A stretch of DNA of 64,000 nt from Clostridiales bacterium (GTDB lineage: Bacteria > Bacillota > Clostridia > Oscillospirales > Oscillospiraceae), in assembly GCA_004553625.1 (NCBI GenBank), contig SFKX01000006.1:62001-126000 (forward strand). The letters run 5' to 3'. The translations under genes and the position numbers were made by a program. Numbering within the stretch: the stretch's first letter is position 1; each line of letters begins with the position of its first letter. Below, piece by piece: positions 47,731-56,368 of this stretch. The notes below the pieces were generated by a model. The model was given only the letters and a program-made list of their open reading frames with translations, was not told the origin of the DNA and made no database searches.

Positions 47731-48337
47731 GAACAGATATAAATACTGGGTGGCATTGCCGCTGCTGGCTCTGGCATGGAACGAGCTGGTGTTTTACGGC
47801 GGACGTTATTTGGCCCGGGGACTGCCGCAGCTGGACATGTCGCTGCCGCTGGATGAGCGCATACCTTTTCTACCCTGGACGGTGCTTATATACATAGGCT
47901 GCTTTGTGTTTTGGGCGGTGAACTATGTCATCTGTGCGAGACTGGAAAGGCCCGCGGCGCTGAGGTTTTATCTGGCGGACTTTTTGATGAAGGGCATATG
48001 CCTGCTGTCGTTCGTGGTGCTGCCGGCTGCGATGGAGCGCCCGGAGGTGACGGGCGGCGGCATATGGGAGAGCGCGGTGCGCTTGCTGTATTCCATAGAT
48101 GAGCCTAACAACCTGTTTCCTTCGCTGCACTGCGCGGTAAGCTGGCTGTGCTGGGCCGGCATTCGCGGAGAACGGAGGGTGCCAGCCTGGTACAGACACG
48201 CATCGCTTATCATGGCTTTTGCCGTCGCCGTGTCCACGCTTACGGTAAAGCAGCACGTTATCGTAGACACTATCTCCGGCATAATCCTTGCCGAAGCAAT
48301 GTGGCAGCTCGCGGGAGCGGCTACGCCTAGAAGGTAA
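47720..48337 (+). CDS. PAP2-superfamily phosphatase/phosphotransferase
   Basis: The 205-residue membrane protein has about six helices and the PAP2 motifs FPSLHCAVSWLC (His acid) and STLTVKQHVIVDTISG (nucleophilic His and Asp). The first, KxxxxxxRP, motif is not evident, as in the inositol-phosphorylceramide-synthase-like branch. The start overlaps the psd stop by 11 bases, so it belongs to the phospholipid operon and may dephosphorylate phosphatidate or transfer a phospho-head group. ATG 47720 is preferred to GTG 47705. Its 3' end overlaps the convergent deacylase by 11 bases. Confidence 0.8.
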   Translation: MRTENRYKYWVALPLLALAWNELVFYGGRYLARGLPQLDMSLPLDERIPFLPWTVLIYIGCFVFWAVNYVICARLERPAALRFYLADFLMKGICLLSFVVLPAAMERPEVTGGGIWESAVRLLYSIDEPNNLFPSLHCAVSWLCWAGIRGERRVPAWYRHASLIMAFAVAVSTLTVKQHVIVDTISGIILAEAMWQLAGAATPRR

Positions 48338-49889
48338 AGCGGGCTTCGGCTATGGCGGGCCTGCCGCCGACCAGTACGTAGTCCATGCCGGTGGCGAGAG
48401 TTTCCGGGTGCTCGTAACTGTCGCGCTCGCGCAGGGCGGAGGGGTCGAACAGGCAGAGATCCGCGTCCGCGCCCGGTTCTATGCGGCCCTTTGTCCTCAG
48501 CCCGAACCTGTCCGCCGGCTGGCGCGTCACCTTGCGCACGGCCTCCGGCAGACTGAGTACGCCCTTCCCAAGCACATAGCGCTCAAACAGGCGCGGGTAG
48601 GTCCCGTAGACCCTCGGATGCAGCAGGCCGGAAGCGGGATAGGTCGCATCGGAAATCACGCCCGAAAATGGCGCGCGGAGTATATCGCAGATGTCCTCCT
48701 CGTCCGCGATGAAGTCTATCATCGAGACGGCGCAGTGCTCCGAGGCCAGAAGGTCGAACAGCGCGTCAAAATCAGAGCTGCCCTTGGACGCTGCGATCTC
48801 GGCTATCGAACGGCCCTCGAATTCCAGGTTCTCAGGCCTGTGCAGCGAGGTGGCGCGTATGTTTTCAAAGCCCACCAGAAGCGAGATGTTTTCAAAGTCC
48901 GAGCCTGTTTCCATCCTCTCGCGCATCCTCTCGCGCGTCAGAGGGTCGAGCAGCGCGGCAGTGAGCGCCTCCGTGCCGCCGGCCTGGTACTCCGGCGGCA
49001 GGACGTGTATGAGCTGCGTCGAGCCGGCGGGGTAGGGGTAAACGTCGCACATGATGTCCAGGCCGTCCTGGCGGGCCTCGCCTATCAGCCGCAGCATCTC
49101 CGGGACGGACTTGCGCCAATTGCGTCTGCCTATGGCCTTGAGGTGGCTTATTTCGAGCGGCATCCTGAGCTCACGGGCCACGGCCAGCATCTCGCGCAGG
49201 GCGTCCACAACCCCGTCGCCCTCCTGGCGCATGTGCACGGTCACGACGGTGCTCGAGCCGCGCAGGGGCTCAAGCGCACGTATGAGGCCCTCAGTGTCGT
49301 AAAAGCACTCCGGCGCATAGCCGAGGCCGAGCGAGACGCCTATCGCTCCCCCAGCCAGAGATTCCTCCAGCAGCCTGTGTACACGGGCATATTGCTCAGC
49401 TGTGAGCGGAAGGTCCGAAAAACCGGCGGCACAGGCGCGTATCGTACCCATCCCGGCGAGCATGAACGTGTTAACAGGCGGCGCTGCCTCGCGCGCCTGG
49501 GCCTGGTATGAGGCCATGGACGGGAATTCGCGCCCCTCCGGCAGCTCGCCGACGATGGGGGAGAGGTATCGCTGTATCTCCACCGCGTGCGCGCCGCAAA
49601 CGGGAGCGAGCGACAGACCGCAGTTGCCGTTTATTATAGTTGTAAGGCCCTGGGCGAGCTCCGCACGACCCCAGTCGTGACGAAACAGCGCGGCGTCTGC
49701 GTGGCGGTGTATGTCAATGAAGCCGGGTGTGAGGCAGCGGCCCTCCGCCTCAATGACCTCAACGGCGGCGGCCCCGCCCAGTCTGCCGACGGCGGATATT
49801 TTGCCACCCTCGACTCCAACGTCGCCAATATAGCCCTCGGACCCGGAGCCATCCACTATCAAGGCTCCGCATATCAATATGTCAAACAT
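48327..49889 (-). CDS. N-acyl-D-amino-acid deacylase (D-aminoacylase family)
   Basis: This 520-residue amidohydrolase removes acyl groups from N-acyl-D-amino acids. The metal-binding IDIHRHAD (about 57-64) follows an N-terminal beta sandwich (MFDILICGALIVDGSG). The family markers NGNCGLSLAP with the metal-bridging cysteine, HLKAIGRRNW and CDVYPYPAG, and a late PASGLLHPR segment with metal/catalytic residues are present. It has no signal peptide. The gene stands alone on its strand; a terminator for the next leftward gene (50010) precedes its promoter region. Substrates could come from D-amino acids in peptidoglycan or lipopeptides. Confidence 0.9.
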   Translation of the reverse strand: MFDILICGALIVDGSGSEGYIGDVGVEGGKISAVGRLGGAAAVEVIEAEGRCLTPGFIDIHRHADAALFRHDWGRAELAQGLTTIINGNCGLSLAPVCGAHAVEIQRYLSPIVGELPEGREFPSMASYQAQAREAAPPVNTFMLAGMGTIRACAAGFSDLPLTAEQYARVHRLLEESLAGGAIGVSLGLGYAPECFYDTEGLIRALEPLRGSSTVVTVHMRQEGDGVVDALREMLAVARELRMPLEISHLKAIGRRNWRKSVPEMLRLIGEARQDGLDIMCDVYPYPAGSTQLIHVLPPEYQAGGTEALTAALLDPLTRERMRERMETGSDFENISLLVGFENIRATSLHRPENLEFEGRSIAEIAASKGSSDFDALFDLLASEHCAVSMIDFIADEEDICDILRAPFSGVISDATYPASGLLHPRVYGTYPRLFERYVLGKGVLSLPEAVRKVTRQPADRFGLRTKGRIEPGADADLCLFDPSALRERDSYEHPETLATGMDYVLVGGRPAIAEARFTF

Positions 49890-49956
49890 TTTAACGCCTC
49901 CCTTCTATGCGCATCCATTATACCACTGCCTCGCCGTGCCGCAAGCAGGACATGGC

Positions 49957-49998
49957 AAAACCGCCTTCGCAGTACAGAACAGCTGCGGAGGCGGTTTC
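49957..49998 (-). terminator. Terminator of the hydroxyacid oxidase/serine hydrolase operon
   Basis: AAACCGCCTTCGCAG (49958-49972) pairs with CTGCGGAGGCGGTTT (49983-49997), 12 bases beyond the hydrolase stop on the minus strand, with TTTTG following. One mismatch lies in the stem. Confidence 0.82.
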
Positions 49999-50009
49999 TA
50001 TTCGGGGCG

Positions 50010-50912
50010 TCATATAAATGCAAGTCTGAGCGCCATGCGTAAGGTCAGGCACAGAAGCTCTTTGAGGTCAGTGCCGGGGGCGGGAGAGACCTCGGGAGTT
50101 GGTTCGGGGGAGGGCTCGGGGGCCTGACGCTCCTCTTCGTATTCGACGAGCACGTCGCAGATCTTGCCCATGAGCTCGCCCGCGCCGCCCACGCCGTGGG
50201 TATATATCGCAACGAGGAAGGGCTCGTCAGTGTAGACGATTCCCGCGATGCAGACGTTCAGTATGCCGTCGTCATAGACCTTGGCGCCGTACTTCTGCGC
50301 AATCTCGTACTCGCAGCTGCCGCTGCGCAGATACTCGTCCGGCTGCGCGGTTTTCATCAGCGCTATCTGCTCGGCAAAGGTTTCGGGGCGGTCATAGAGA
50401 TATTGCAGGATGCCTACCATCATCCGGGCTGTGAAGCCAACGGAAGGGTAATAGTCCGGCCCGGCCTCCTCCTCGCTCATGCCGCAGTAGCCCAGCGCGA
50501 TGCGCTTGAGCTCTGCATAGGAGCCGAGCCGGTCCACCATCGCCATGGATATCTCGTTGTTGGAGTTCACAAGACTTAGTTCGTGGCAGCGGGACAGCTC
50601 GATACCTGCCACCTTGTCCTCCGGACTAAGCTCGCCGGCTGCCTCGAGCTCGTAGAAATACATATTGAGCGGCAGCTTGTAGAGGCTCGCGGTCTCGAAC
50701 AGCTTGTCCTCGTTATACCAGTACTCCGTCCCGTCGTGCATGGAGCGGAAACCCATGGCGAAGTTATTTTCCGTCAGGCGGTACTCCTCAAAGAGCGGAC
50801 CGAGCTCTTCTTCAAGGTCCAGCGCGGCGGCGGGGCAGGGGAGCAGCAGAGCGAAAATCAGAAGGAACGCGGGCAGCAAACGCCGCCCGCGCCCCGCTTT
50901 TACGCGGTTCAT
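50010..50912 (-). CDS. Secreted serine hydrolase of the class A beta-lactamase fold
   Basis: The 300-residue protein begins with a basic region and signal/anchor helix (LLPAFLLIFALLLPCPAAA, about 12-30). The penicilloyl-serine-transferase-like motifs are SLYK (Ser76-Lys79, in ETASLYKLPL) and SNN in LVNSNNEISMAM; the KTG-type third motif is weak (THGVGG). A Pro/Glu-rich stretch (about 263-280) and a short hydrophobic C-terminal helix (LKELLCLTLRMALRLAFI) follow. It could be a carboxypeptidase or esterase; beta-lactamase activity is unproven. ATG 50912 overlaps the upstream stop (ATGA), so the two genes are coupled. An upstream longer frame is not coding. Confidence 0.85.
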   Translation of the reverse strand: MNRVKAGRGRRLLPAFLLIFALLLPCPAAALDLEEELGPLFEEYRLTENNFAMGFRSMHDGTEYWYNEDKLFETASLYKLPLNMYFYELEAAGELSPEDKVAGIELSRCHELSLVNSNNEISMAMVDRLGSYAELKRIALGYCGMSEEEAGPDYYPSVGFTARMMVGILQYLYDRPETFAEQIALMKTAQPDEYLRSGSCEYEIAQKYGAKVYDDGILNVCIAGIVYTDEPFLVAIYTHGVGGAGELMGKICDVLVEYEEERQAPEPSPEPTPEVSPAPGTDLKELLCLTLRMALRLAFI

Positions 50913-51931
50913 TTGTCTATGTAGACCTTTTCGGCAGTGATCTCGGCCAGGCTGTGCGCGCCGCACATCGTCATCGTATCGACCAGCTCGGCCTTCAGCT
51001 TGGCGAAGAGAAGCTTTGCGCCCTCGGCCTCGCCGCCATAGACCGCCGGGACGAAGGGACGGCCGATGAGCACCGCGTCCGCGCCCAGGGCCAGGGCCTT
51101 GAACACGTCCACGCCGGTCCTGATGCCGCCGTCTACGAAGATGACGCACTTGCCGGAGACTGCCTTGGCGATCTCGGGCAGTACATCGGCGGTGGCGCGA
51201 GTCTGACCGAGCACGCGCCCGCCGTGGTTCGAGACAACGATGCCCGCAGCGCCGGCCTCAACAGCCTTCTGGGCGCCCGCAACAGTCATTATCCCCTTGA
51301 TAATGAAGGGCATCTTGGCGTAGTCGATGACGGCCTTGAGGTCGGCCACCGGCTTGGAGCCTGCGTTCGGGTTCATGGCCTTGAGGAAGGGCAGGCCCGC
51401 GCCGTCTATGTCCATCGCCGCGGCAAAGATGCCGAGCTCGTTGAGGACATCCAGCTTCTCAAAAACGGCCTCATTGTTCCAGGGCTTGATAGTCGGGATG
51501 CCGATGCCACCGACCTTGGCCATGGCAGCCGCCGAGCGCTTCATGATCTCGGGGTCAACGCCGTCACCGGTGAAGGAGGCGGAGCCGCACTCCACGGCCG
51601 TCGGGATGAGGATGTCGTTATAGGCGAAGTCGTCGTAAGCGTCGCTGTAGTGCATGGGCAGTGCGCCGATGGGAGCGGTGAAAACAGGCAGCGCGAAGTC
51701 GTGACCGAAGAGTTTGAAGCTCGTATCCGGCGCGGCGTTGGAGCAGATGGTGTCCATGTTGACAAACACCTTCTGCCAGGCGTCATAGTTCCTTGCGGCG
51801 CCGTTGCCGGGACCCTTGGAGCCGGGGCCGGGCATGGAGTTGCCGCAGGCTTTGCCGTTGCACACCGGACATGCCTTGCAGTAGGAGCCTATGTTGCCGC
51901 GTGCCTTCTCAAGAACTTCCTTGTAATCCAT
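50909..51931 (-). CDS. FMN-dependent alpha-hydroxy-acid oxidizing protein
   Basis: The 340-residue protein is an FMN TIM-barrel of the lactate dehydrogenase/glycolate oxidase family. An unusual N-terminal cysteine cluster (YCKACPVCNGKACG, about residues 17-30) precedes the barrel. The flavin and active-site segments are PVFTAPIGALP, PFIIKGIMT, VVSNHGGRVLG (catalytic His and Arg) and VDGGIRTG. It likely oxidises a 2-hydroxy acid, with electrons perhaps leaving through the cysteine cluster rather than oxygen in this anaerobe (inference). GGAGG precedes ATG 51931. The secreted hydrolase downstream overlaps it. Confidence 0.9.
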   Translation of the reverse strand: MDYKEVLEKARGNIGSYCKACPVCNGKACGNSMPGPGSKGPGNGAARNYDAWQKVFVNMDTICSNAAPDTSFKLFGHDFALPVFTAPIGALPMHYSDAYDDFAYNDILIPTAVECGSASFTGDGVDPEIMKRSAAAMAKVGGIGIPTIKPWNNEAVFEKLDVLNELGIFAAAMDIDGAGLPFLKAMNPNAGSKPVADLKAVIDYAKMPFIIKGIMTVAGAQKAVEAGAAGIVVSNHGGRVLGQTRATADVLPEIAKAVSGKCVIFVDGGIRTGVDVFKALALGADAVLIGRPFVPAVYGGEAEGAKLLFAKLKAELVDTMTMCGAHSLAEITAEKVYIDK

Positions 51932-51973
51932 GTCATTTCCTCCAATTTATCTATAATTGTACCAATTACATCA

Positions 51974-52002
51974 ATTAAAAACCCCGGCGCGGGATTTGTC
52001 AA
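51974..52002 (-). promoter_or_regulatory. Promoter of the hydroxyacid oxidase gene, containing a small terminator
   Basis: On the minus strand TTGACA (52002-51997) and TTTAAT (51979-51974) are 17 bases apart. The spacer itself is a 7-bp hairpin (AATCCCG, loop CGC, CGGGGTT; 51996-51980) followed by TTT, able to end the radical SAM transcript whose stop codon lies at 51999. Promoter and terminator thus share the same bases. Confidence 0.65.
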
Positions 52003-52886
52003 TCCAAAACGCCGGTTCCGTCAAAGGCGGGTATCATGTCCTCGCCCGCGGCCTCCGGTTCCTGCCAGTAGCCATCCTCTATGCCGCGCTCGAGCAGGTA
52101 CTCGTATAGTGCGTTCGCCTCAGCCTCCGTCACGCCCCGGCCCAGCTCCGGAAACTGCTCCGCGACGCCCGGCATGGGAGTGTACTGGCCCATGAGCGAG
52201 AACAGCACGCCGCCCATCGGGAAGTGCTCCGCCACCCAGTCTATGACCCCGCGCGAGTTTTCCAATTGTCCGGGCAATATCAGGTGCCTGATGAGCACGC
52301 CGGACTGAAGTATCTCGTCCTCGTCCATGCGGTAGACCCCGACCTGGCGGAACATTTCGAGTATCGCCGCAGAGGCTGCCTCGGGGTAATCCGGCGCGTC
52401 GGAGTATCTCCTCGCGGCATCGGGGAGAGAATACTTGAAGTCCGGCATATATATCTGCACCAGGCCATCGAGCAATTTGATCGTCTCGACGCTCTCATAA
52501 CCCGAGCTGTTCCACACAACGGGTACGCCCAGTTCCAGCCCTGACAGCGCCTCAGCGATGGGCCGGACGAAGTGCGAGCCTGTTACGAGACTGATGTTGT
52601 GTACGCCCGTGTCGCGCAAACGGAGCATGACCTCACGCAGCTTCGGCACGGTCAGCTCCACGCCGCCGCCCTTGGCTATCTCACGGTTCTGGCAGTAGAC
52701 GCAGCCGAGGGCGCAGCCGGTGAAAAAGATGGTGCCGCTTCCGCGTGTACCGCTTATGCAGGGCTCCTCGCCGAAGTGCGCCGCGGCCCTGGCCGCACGG
52801 GGCAGGTATCCCGAGCGGCAGCGTCCCTGCGCGCCTCTCTCGCGTTCGGCGCCGCAGTTTCTCGGGCAGTCACGGCACTTGCTCAA
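51999..52886 (-). CDS. Radical SAM protein, PflA/AmmeMemoRadiSam-like
   Basis: The 295-residue radical SAM enzyme has an N-terminal cysteine cluster (CRDCPRNCGAERE...C, about residues 4-22) and the SAM/cluster motif CALGCVYC (C-x3-C-x2-C) near residue 58, followed by NISLVTGSHF and a TIM-barrel-like remainder. It belongs to the group annotated as radical SAM proteins related to PflA-type activases (often found with AMMECR1/MEMO proteins elsewhere); its reaction is unknown. The start is TTG 52886, overlapping the upstream glycosyltransferase stop (TTGA), with GGAG upstream. The two are co-translated, though a common pathway is not evident. Confidence 0.85.
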   Translation of the reverse strand: MSKCRDCPRNCGAERERGAQGRCRSGYLPRAARAAAHFGEEPCISGTRGSGTIFFTGCALGCVYCQNREIAKGGGVELTVPKLREVMLRLRDTGVHNISLVTGSHFVRPIAEALSGLELGVPVVWNSSGYESVETIKLLDGLVQIYMPDFKYSLPDAARRYSDAPDYPEAASAAILEMFRQVGVYRMDEDEILQSGVLIRHLILPGQLENSRGVIDWVAEHFPMGGVLFSLMGQYTPMPGVAEQFPELGRGVTEAEANALYEYLLERGIEDGYWQEPEAAGEDMIPAFDGTGVLD

Positions 52887-53635
52887 AACTCCAGCGCCTC
52901 CCTCGTGTGGCCGTAGGGCTCGCGCGGGACGCTCATCGGCTTCGTGCGTCCGCTCTCCATGCCCTTGAGGGCCAGCTTGAGCATTTTTTTGAGCGTATAC
53001 TTGCTCTCGCCCGCAAAACGCTCGGCCCTGTCATAGCTCACCGTCTCGCAGGGGAAGCCCAGACGGGTGATGAGCCCTCGCAGAAAGAGGTCGTCGCCGT
53101 GGTAGAGCGCAAGCCTGTCCAGCGCCTCCGGGTCCATGAGCCGGAAGTCCGCGTGGTCGTAAATGAGATTGGAGCCGAAAAAGCGCATGAGCCTGTAATA
53201 AGCCCTGGCAGTGAAGCGCTTCATGAATGTGTCGGTCTGGCGGCTGGCTCGCACGCCGCACACTATGTGCGCTCCGGCGGCGTGCTTTTCTGCCATGGCG
53301 TCTATGGCGTCCACGTCGTCCTGCAGGTCGGCGTCGATCGAGACGGAGACAGCGCGCTCAGCGCGGGCTGCCATGAGTCCCTCGGTCAGTGCAGTCTGAT
53401 GACCACGGTTTTGGTCCAGAGACAGGCCGGTGAAGATGGGATAGGCCTCGTGCGCCTGCTTGATCATCTCCCAGGTGCGGTCTGCCGAGCCGTCGTCCAC
53501 GAAGAGGATGCGGCTGTCCTCAGACGCAAGACCCCGCTCCTGAAGCGAAACGAGCTTTTCTCCAAGCCTCTTCATCGTCTCAGGGAGCACTTCCTCCTCG
53601 TTATAGCAGGGGACAACTATAAAATATTTCTCCAT
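52883..53635 (-). CDS. Family 2 glycosyltransferase (DPM1/GtrB-like)
   Basis: The 250-residue glycosyltransferase has the GT2 fold: FIVVPCYNEEEVLPETM at the start, LFVDDGSADRTWEMI, and SIDADLQDDVDAID with the metal-binding DAD-type motif at about residue 95. It lacks the C-terminal membrane helices of GtrB, so it resembles soluble dolichyl/undecaprenyl-phosphate mannosyltransferase-like enzymes. ATG 53635 has GGAGG five bases upstream. Its probable product is a polyprenyl-phosphate sugar used outside the cell; the acceptor is not indicated by the neighbours. Confidence 0.88.
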   Translation of the reverse strand: MEKYFIVVPCYNEEEVLPETMKRLGEKLVSLQERGLASEDSRILFVDDGSADRTWEMIKQAHEAYPIFTGLSLDQNRGHQTALTEGLMAARAERAVSVSIDADLQDDVDAIDAMAEKHAAGAHIVCGVRASRQTDTFMKRFTARAYYRLMRFFGSNLIYDHADFRLMDPEALDRLALYHGDDLFLRGLITRLGFPCETVSYDRAERFAGESKYTLKKMLKLALKGMESGRTKPMSVPREPYGHTREALEF

Positions 53636-53739
53636 AAAGTCCTCCGAAAGGGGCCGCGCCGGCTGCGGTGCGGCCTTTTTTGCATCCTCATTATAAGCTA
53701 TTTCCCTCTCAGATTCAATATCGCACACTTTATATGACG

Positions 53740-53819
53740 GATTTTACAAAAAATTAATTAAAATATGTGATTTTACGGCATTATTGGTATTGTAAAATCC
53801 CAGATAAGGTAGTAAAATG
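53740..53819 (+). promoter_or_regulatory. Promoter and repeated octamer upstream of the glycolytic operon
   Basis: TTGTAA (53790-53795) and TAAAAT (53813-53818) are 17 bases apart, about 65 bases before trmL. The octamer GATTTTAC occurs directly at 53740 and 53769, inverted as GTAAAATC at 53792, and nearly so as GTAAAATG at 53812. The second and third copies form a dyad overlapping the -35, as expected of a repressor or global regulator site. Confidence 0.5.
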
Positions 53820-53881
53820 TCCCTGGCCTAAAATTATGAGTAATGTCACAAACGTATGTAACAAGCTGGAGGGGCGGCCAG

Positions 53882-54376
53882 ATGGTCGATATTGTGCTCG
53901 TAGAACCTGAGATACCGAACAACACCGGGGCGATAGCCCGCACCTGTGCCTGCACCGGGGCAAGGCTGCATTTGATAAAGCCGCTGGGCTTTGACATTTC
54001 GGACAGCGCGGTGAAAAGGGCGGGGCTGGACTACTGGTATCTGGTGGACATCCGCGTGTACGACAACATTGACGAGTATTTCAAGCTCAACGGCGACGCA
54101 AATCTCTGGCTGACGACGACGAAGGCGCCCAGAAGCTATGTTGACTGCGACTGGAGCGGAGACGTGACCCTCATGTTCGGGAAGGAGACCGCGGGCCTGC
54201 CCGAGTGGCTGAGAGAAAAATACCGCGAAAAATGTGTGCGCATCCCCATGATCTCCGAGGCGAGGAGCCTCAACCTCTCAAACGCGGCTGCCATACTGAC
54301 CTATGAAGCGCTCAGGCAGCAGGGATTCAAGGGCTTAAAAGACTACGGTAATATGAAACAGGAGGAATCAGAATGA
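53882..54376 (+). CDS. trmL: tRNA (cytidine(34)-2'-O)-methyltransferase
   Basis: The 164-residue SPOUT methyltransferase modifies the wobble nucleotide of certain leucine tRNAs. It has the family opening [20 protein letters not shown], the [12 protein letters not shown] segment, and the knotted SAM site [11 protein letters not shown] with a late [21 protein letters not shown] 53882 has GGAGGGG nine bases upstream; a longer start at 53843 lacks one. It overlaps pgk by four bases (ATGA), so a translation gene leads the glycolytic operon. Confidence 0.93.
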   Translation: MVDIVLVEPEIPNNTGAIARTCACTGARLHLIKPLGFDISDSAVKRAGLDYWYLVDIRVYDNIDEYFKLNGDANLWLTTTKAPRSYVDCDWSGDVTLMFGKETAGLPEWLREKYREKCVRIPMISEARSLNLSNAAAILTYEALRQQGFKGLKDYGNMKQEESE

Positions 54377-55563
54377 ACTACAACAAAAAGACGGTCATGG
54401 ATTTCGACCCCAAAGGCAAGAAAGTGCTCCTGCGCTGCGATTTCAACGTCCCCCAGAACAAGGAGACCGGCGAGATCACGAGCGACAAGCGTATCGTATC
54501 CGCTCTGCCGACAATTAAGTATCTGCTTGAGAACGGCGCTGCCGTCATTGCCTGCTCCCACCTGGGCAAGCCCAAGGGCGAGTGGAAGGAGAGCCTGAGC
54601 CTGGCTCCCGTGGCCAAGAGACTTTCCGAGCTGCTGGGCATGGATGTCATTTTTGCTAAGGACATCATCGGAGAGGACGCCAAGGCCAAGGCCGCGGCCC
54701 TGCAGCCGGGCCAGATCCTGCTGCTCGAGAATCTCCGCTTCGACAAGCGCGAGGAGAAGAACGGCGCCGACTTCGCTGAGGAGCTGGCGAAGATGGCGGA
54801 CGTCTATGTGTCCGATGCTTTCGGCACTGTGCACCGCGCTCACGCCTCCACCGCCGGCGTCGCGGCATTCCTGCCCGCCTATGCCGGCTTCCTGGTCGAG
54901 AAGGAGATCTCCGTCATGGGCAAGGCCCTGTCTGACCCCGCGCGTCCGTTCGTGGCCATCCTCGGCGGCGCGAAGGTCTCCGACAAGATCGGCGTTATCA
55001 ACAACCTGCTCGAGAAGGCCGATACCATCATCGTCGGCGGCGGCATGGCCTATACCTTCAAGATGGCCCAGGGCCACACCATCGGCAAGAGCCTGCTCGA
55101 GGCCGACAGGGTGGAGTACGCCAAGGAAATGATGGACAAGGCCGCAGCCAAGGGCGTCAAGCTGCTTCTGCCCGTGGACAGCATCTGCGCTGCCGAGTTC
55201 TCCAAGGACGCCGCCCCGGTCGAGGCCGGCGAGGACATCCCCGATGACCTCATGGGCATGGACATCGGTCCCAAGACCGTCGAGCTTTACTGCGAGGCAG
55301 TGAAGGGCGCCGGCACCATCGTGTGGAACGGACCCATGGGCGTGTTTGAGTTCCCGGCCTTTGCGAACGGCACCTGGAAGATGGCCGAAGCTGTTGCCAA
55401 CTCCGGCGCCGTGACGATCATCGGCGGCGGCGACTCCGCCTCTGCCGTTGAGAAGAGCGGCCAGGCCGATAAGATCACCCACATCAGCACCGGCGGCGGC
55501 GCGTCCCTCGAGTTCCTTGAGGGTCTGGAACTGCCTGGCGTAGCCTGCCTGCTCGACAAATAA
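54373..55563 (+). CDS. pgk: Phosphoglycerate kinase
   Basis: Pgk transfers phosphate between 1,3-bisphosphoglycerate and ADP. The 396-residue two-domain kinase has the N-terminal substrate block [17 protein letters not shown], the basic-patch [19 protein letters not shown], the hinge [13 protein letters not shown], nucleotide site [10 protein letters not shown]-like (WNGPMGVFE), and [10 protein letters not shown] near the C-terminus. AGGAGG lies 7 bases before ATG. Full length for the family. It is the first glycolytic gene of the operon; gap is not adjacent here. Confidence 0.97.
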   Translation: MNYNKKTVMDFDPKGKKVLLRCDFNVPQNKETGEITSDKRIVSALPTIKYLLENGAAVIACSHLGKPKGEWKESLSLAPVAKRLSELLGMDVIFAKDIIGEDAKAKAAALQPGQILLLENLRFDKREEKNGADFAEELAKMADVYVSDAFGTVHRAHASTAGVAAFLPAYAGFLVEKEISVMGKALSDPARPFVAILGGAKVSDKIGVINNLLEKADTIIVGGGMAYTFKMAQGHTIGKSLLEADRVEYAKEMMDKAAAKGVKLLLPVDSICAAEFSKDAAPVEAGEDIPDDLMGMDIGPKTVELYCEAVKGAGTIVWNGPMGVFEFPAFANGTWKMAEAVANSGAVTIIGGGDSASAVEKSGQADKITHISTGGGASLEFLEGLELPGVACLLDK

Positions 55564-55576
55564 GGAGCGATAACAG

Positions 55577-56368
55577 ATGAATAGAAAATATCGCAAGACA
55601 ATTATTGCCGGCAACTGGAAAATGAATAAGCTGGCCTCCGAGGTCAGGCCCTTCGTTGAGCAGCTGCGCGCTGAGATGCCCAGGACCAAGAGCTGCGAGA
55701 GTGTACTCTGCGTTCCGTTTCCGCTGATCCACGCGATGTCCAAGGTCATCCGCGACAGCCGCCTTGTCTACGGTGCACAGGATGTTTCCGTGCATGAGTC
55801 CGGCGCTTACACCGGCGAGGTTTCCGCCGCCATGCTTGCCGACCTGGGCGTGAAGTACTGCATCGTTGGCCACAGCGAGAGGCGTCAGTACCACGGTGAG
55901 ACCGATTCCATGGTCAACGCCAAGGCCAAGGCCCTCCTTGCCGTGGGCGTCATCCCGATAATCTGCGTGGGTGAGAGCCTTGAGCAGCGTGAGAACGACC
56001 TGACCATGGAGTATGTGGACTACCAGGTCAAGGCTGCGCTTGCCGGGATAGACATCAAGCTGGTAAAGAAGTGCGTCATCGCCTACGAACCCATCTGGGC
56101 CATAGGCACTGGCCGTACCGCCACCACCGAGCAGGCCGAGACGGTCTGCCGCGAGATCCGTGCCGTCATCCGCGGCATGTATGATGCTCGCACCGCAAGG
56201 GCTGTCAGCATCCTCTACGGCGGCAGCATGAACGACAAAAACTGCGATGAGCTCCTGGCCCAGCCGGATATTGACGGCGGCCTCATCGGCGGAGCCTCGC
56301 TCAAGCCCAAGGACTTTGCCCGCATCATCTCCGGGACTGCACTGGAGGAGCCATGGATAATAAAGTAA
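55577..56368 (+). CDS. tpiA: Triosephosphate isomerase
   Basis: TpiA interconverts dihydroxyacetone phosphate and glyceraldehyde 3-phosphate. The 263-residue TIM barrel has the catalytic lysine in IAGNWKMN (about residue 14), His in VGHSERR (about 103), Glu in AYEPIWAIGTG (about 175), and the phosphate loop LYGGSM. It starts 13 bases after pgk, and its last 16 bases overlap gpmI. Confidence 0.97.
   Translation: MNRKYRKTIIAGNWKMNKLASEVRPFVEQLRAEMPRTKSCESVLCVPFPLIHAMSKVIRDSRLVYGAQDVSVHESGAYTGEVSAAMLADLGVKYCIVGHSERRQYHGETDSMVNAKAKALLAVGVIPIICVGESLEQRENDLTMEYVDYQVKAALAGIDIKLVKKCVIAYEPIWAIGTGRTATTEQAETVCREIRAVIRGMYDARTARAVSILYGGSMNDKNCDELLAQPDIDGGLIGGASLKPKDFARIISGTALEEPWIIK

Noticed and set aside
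53652-53681. Plus-strand terminator GGCCGC...GCGGCC with six Ts upstream of the glycosyltransferase
   Set aside because: No rightward gene ends here, so its role is unclear; it may be a relic or act in the leftward leader. Not listed as a terminator.
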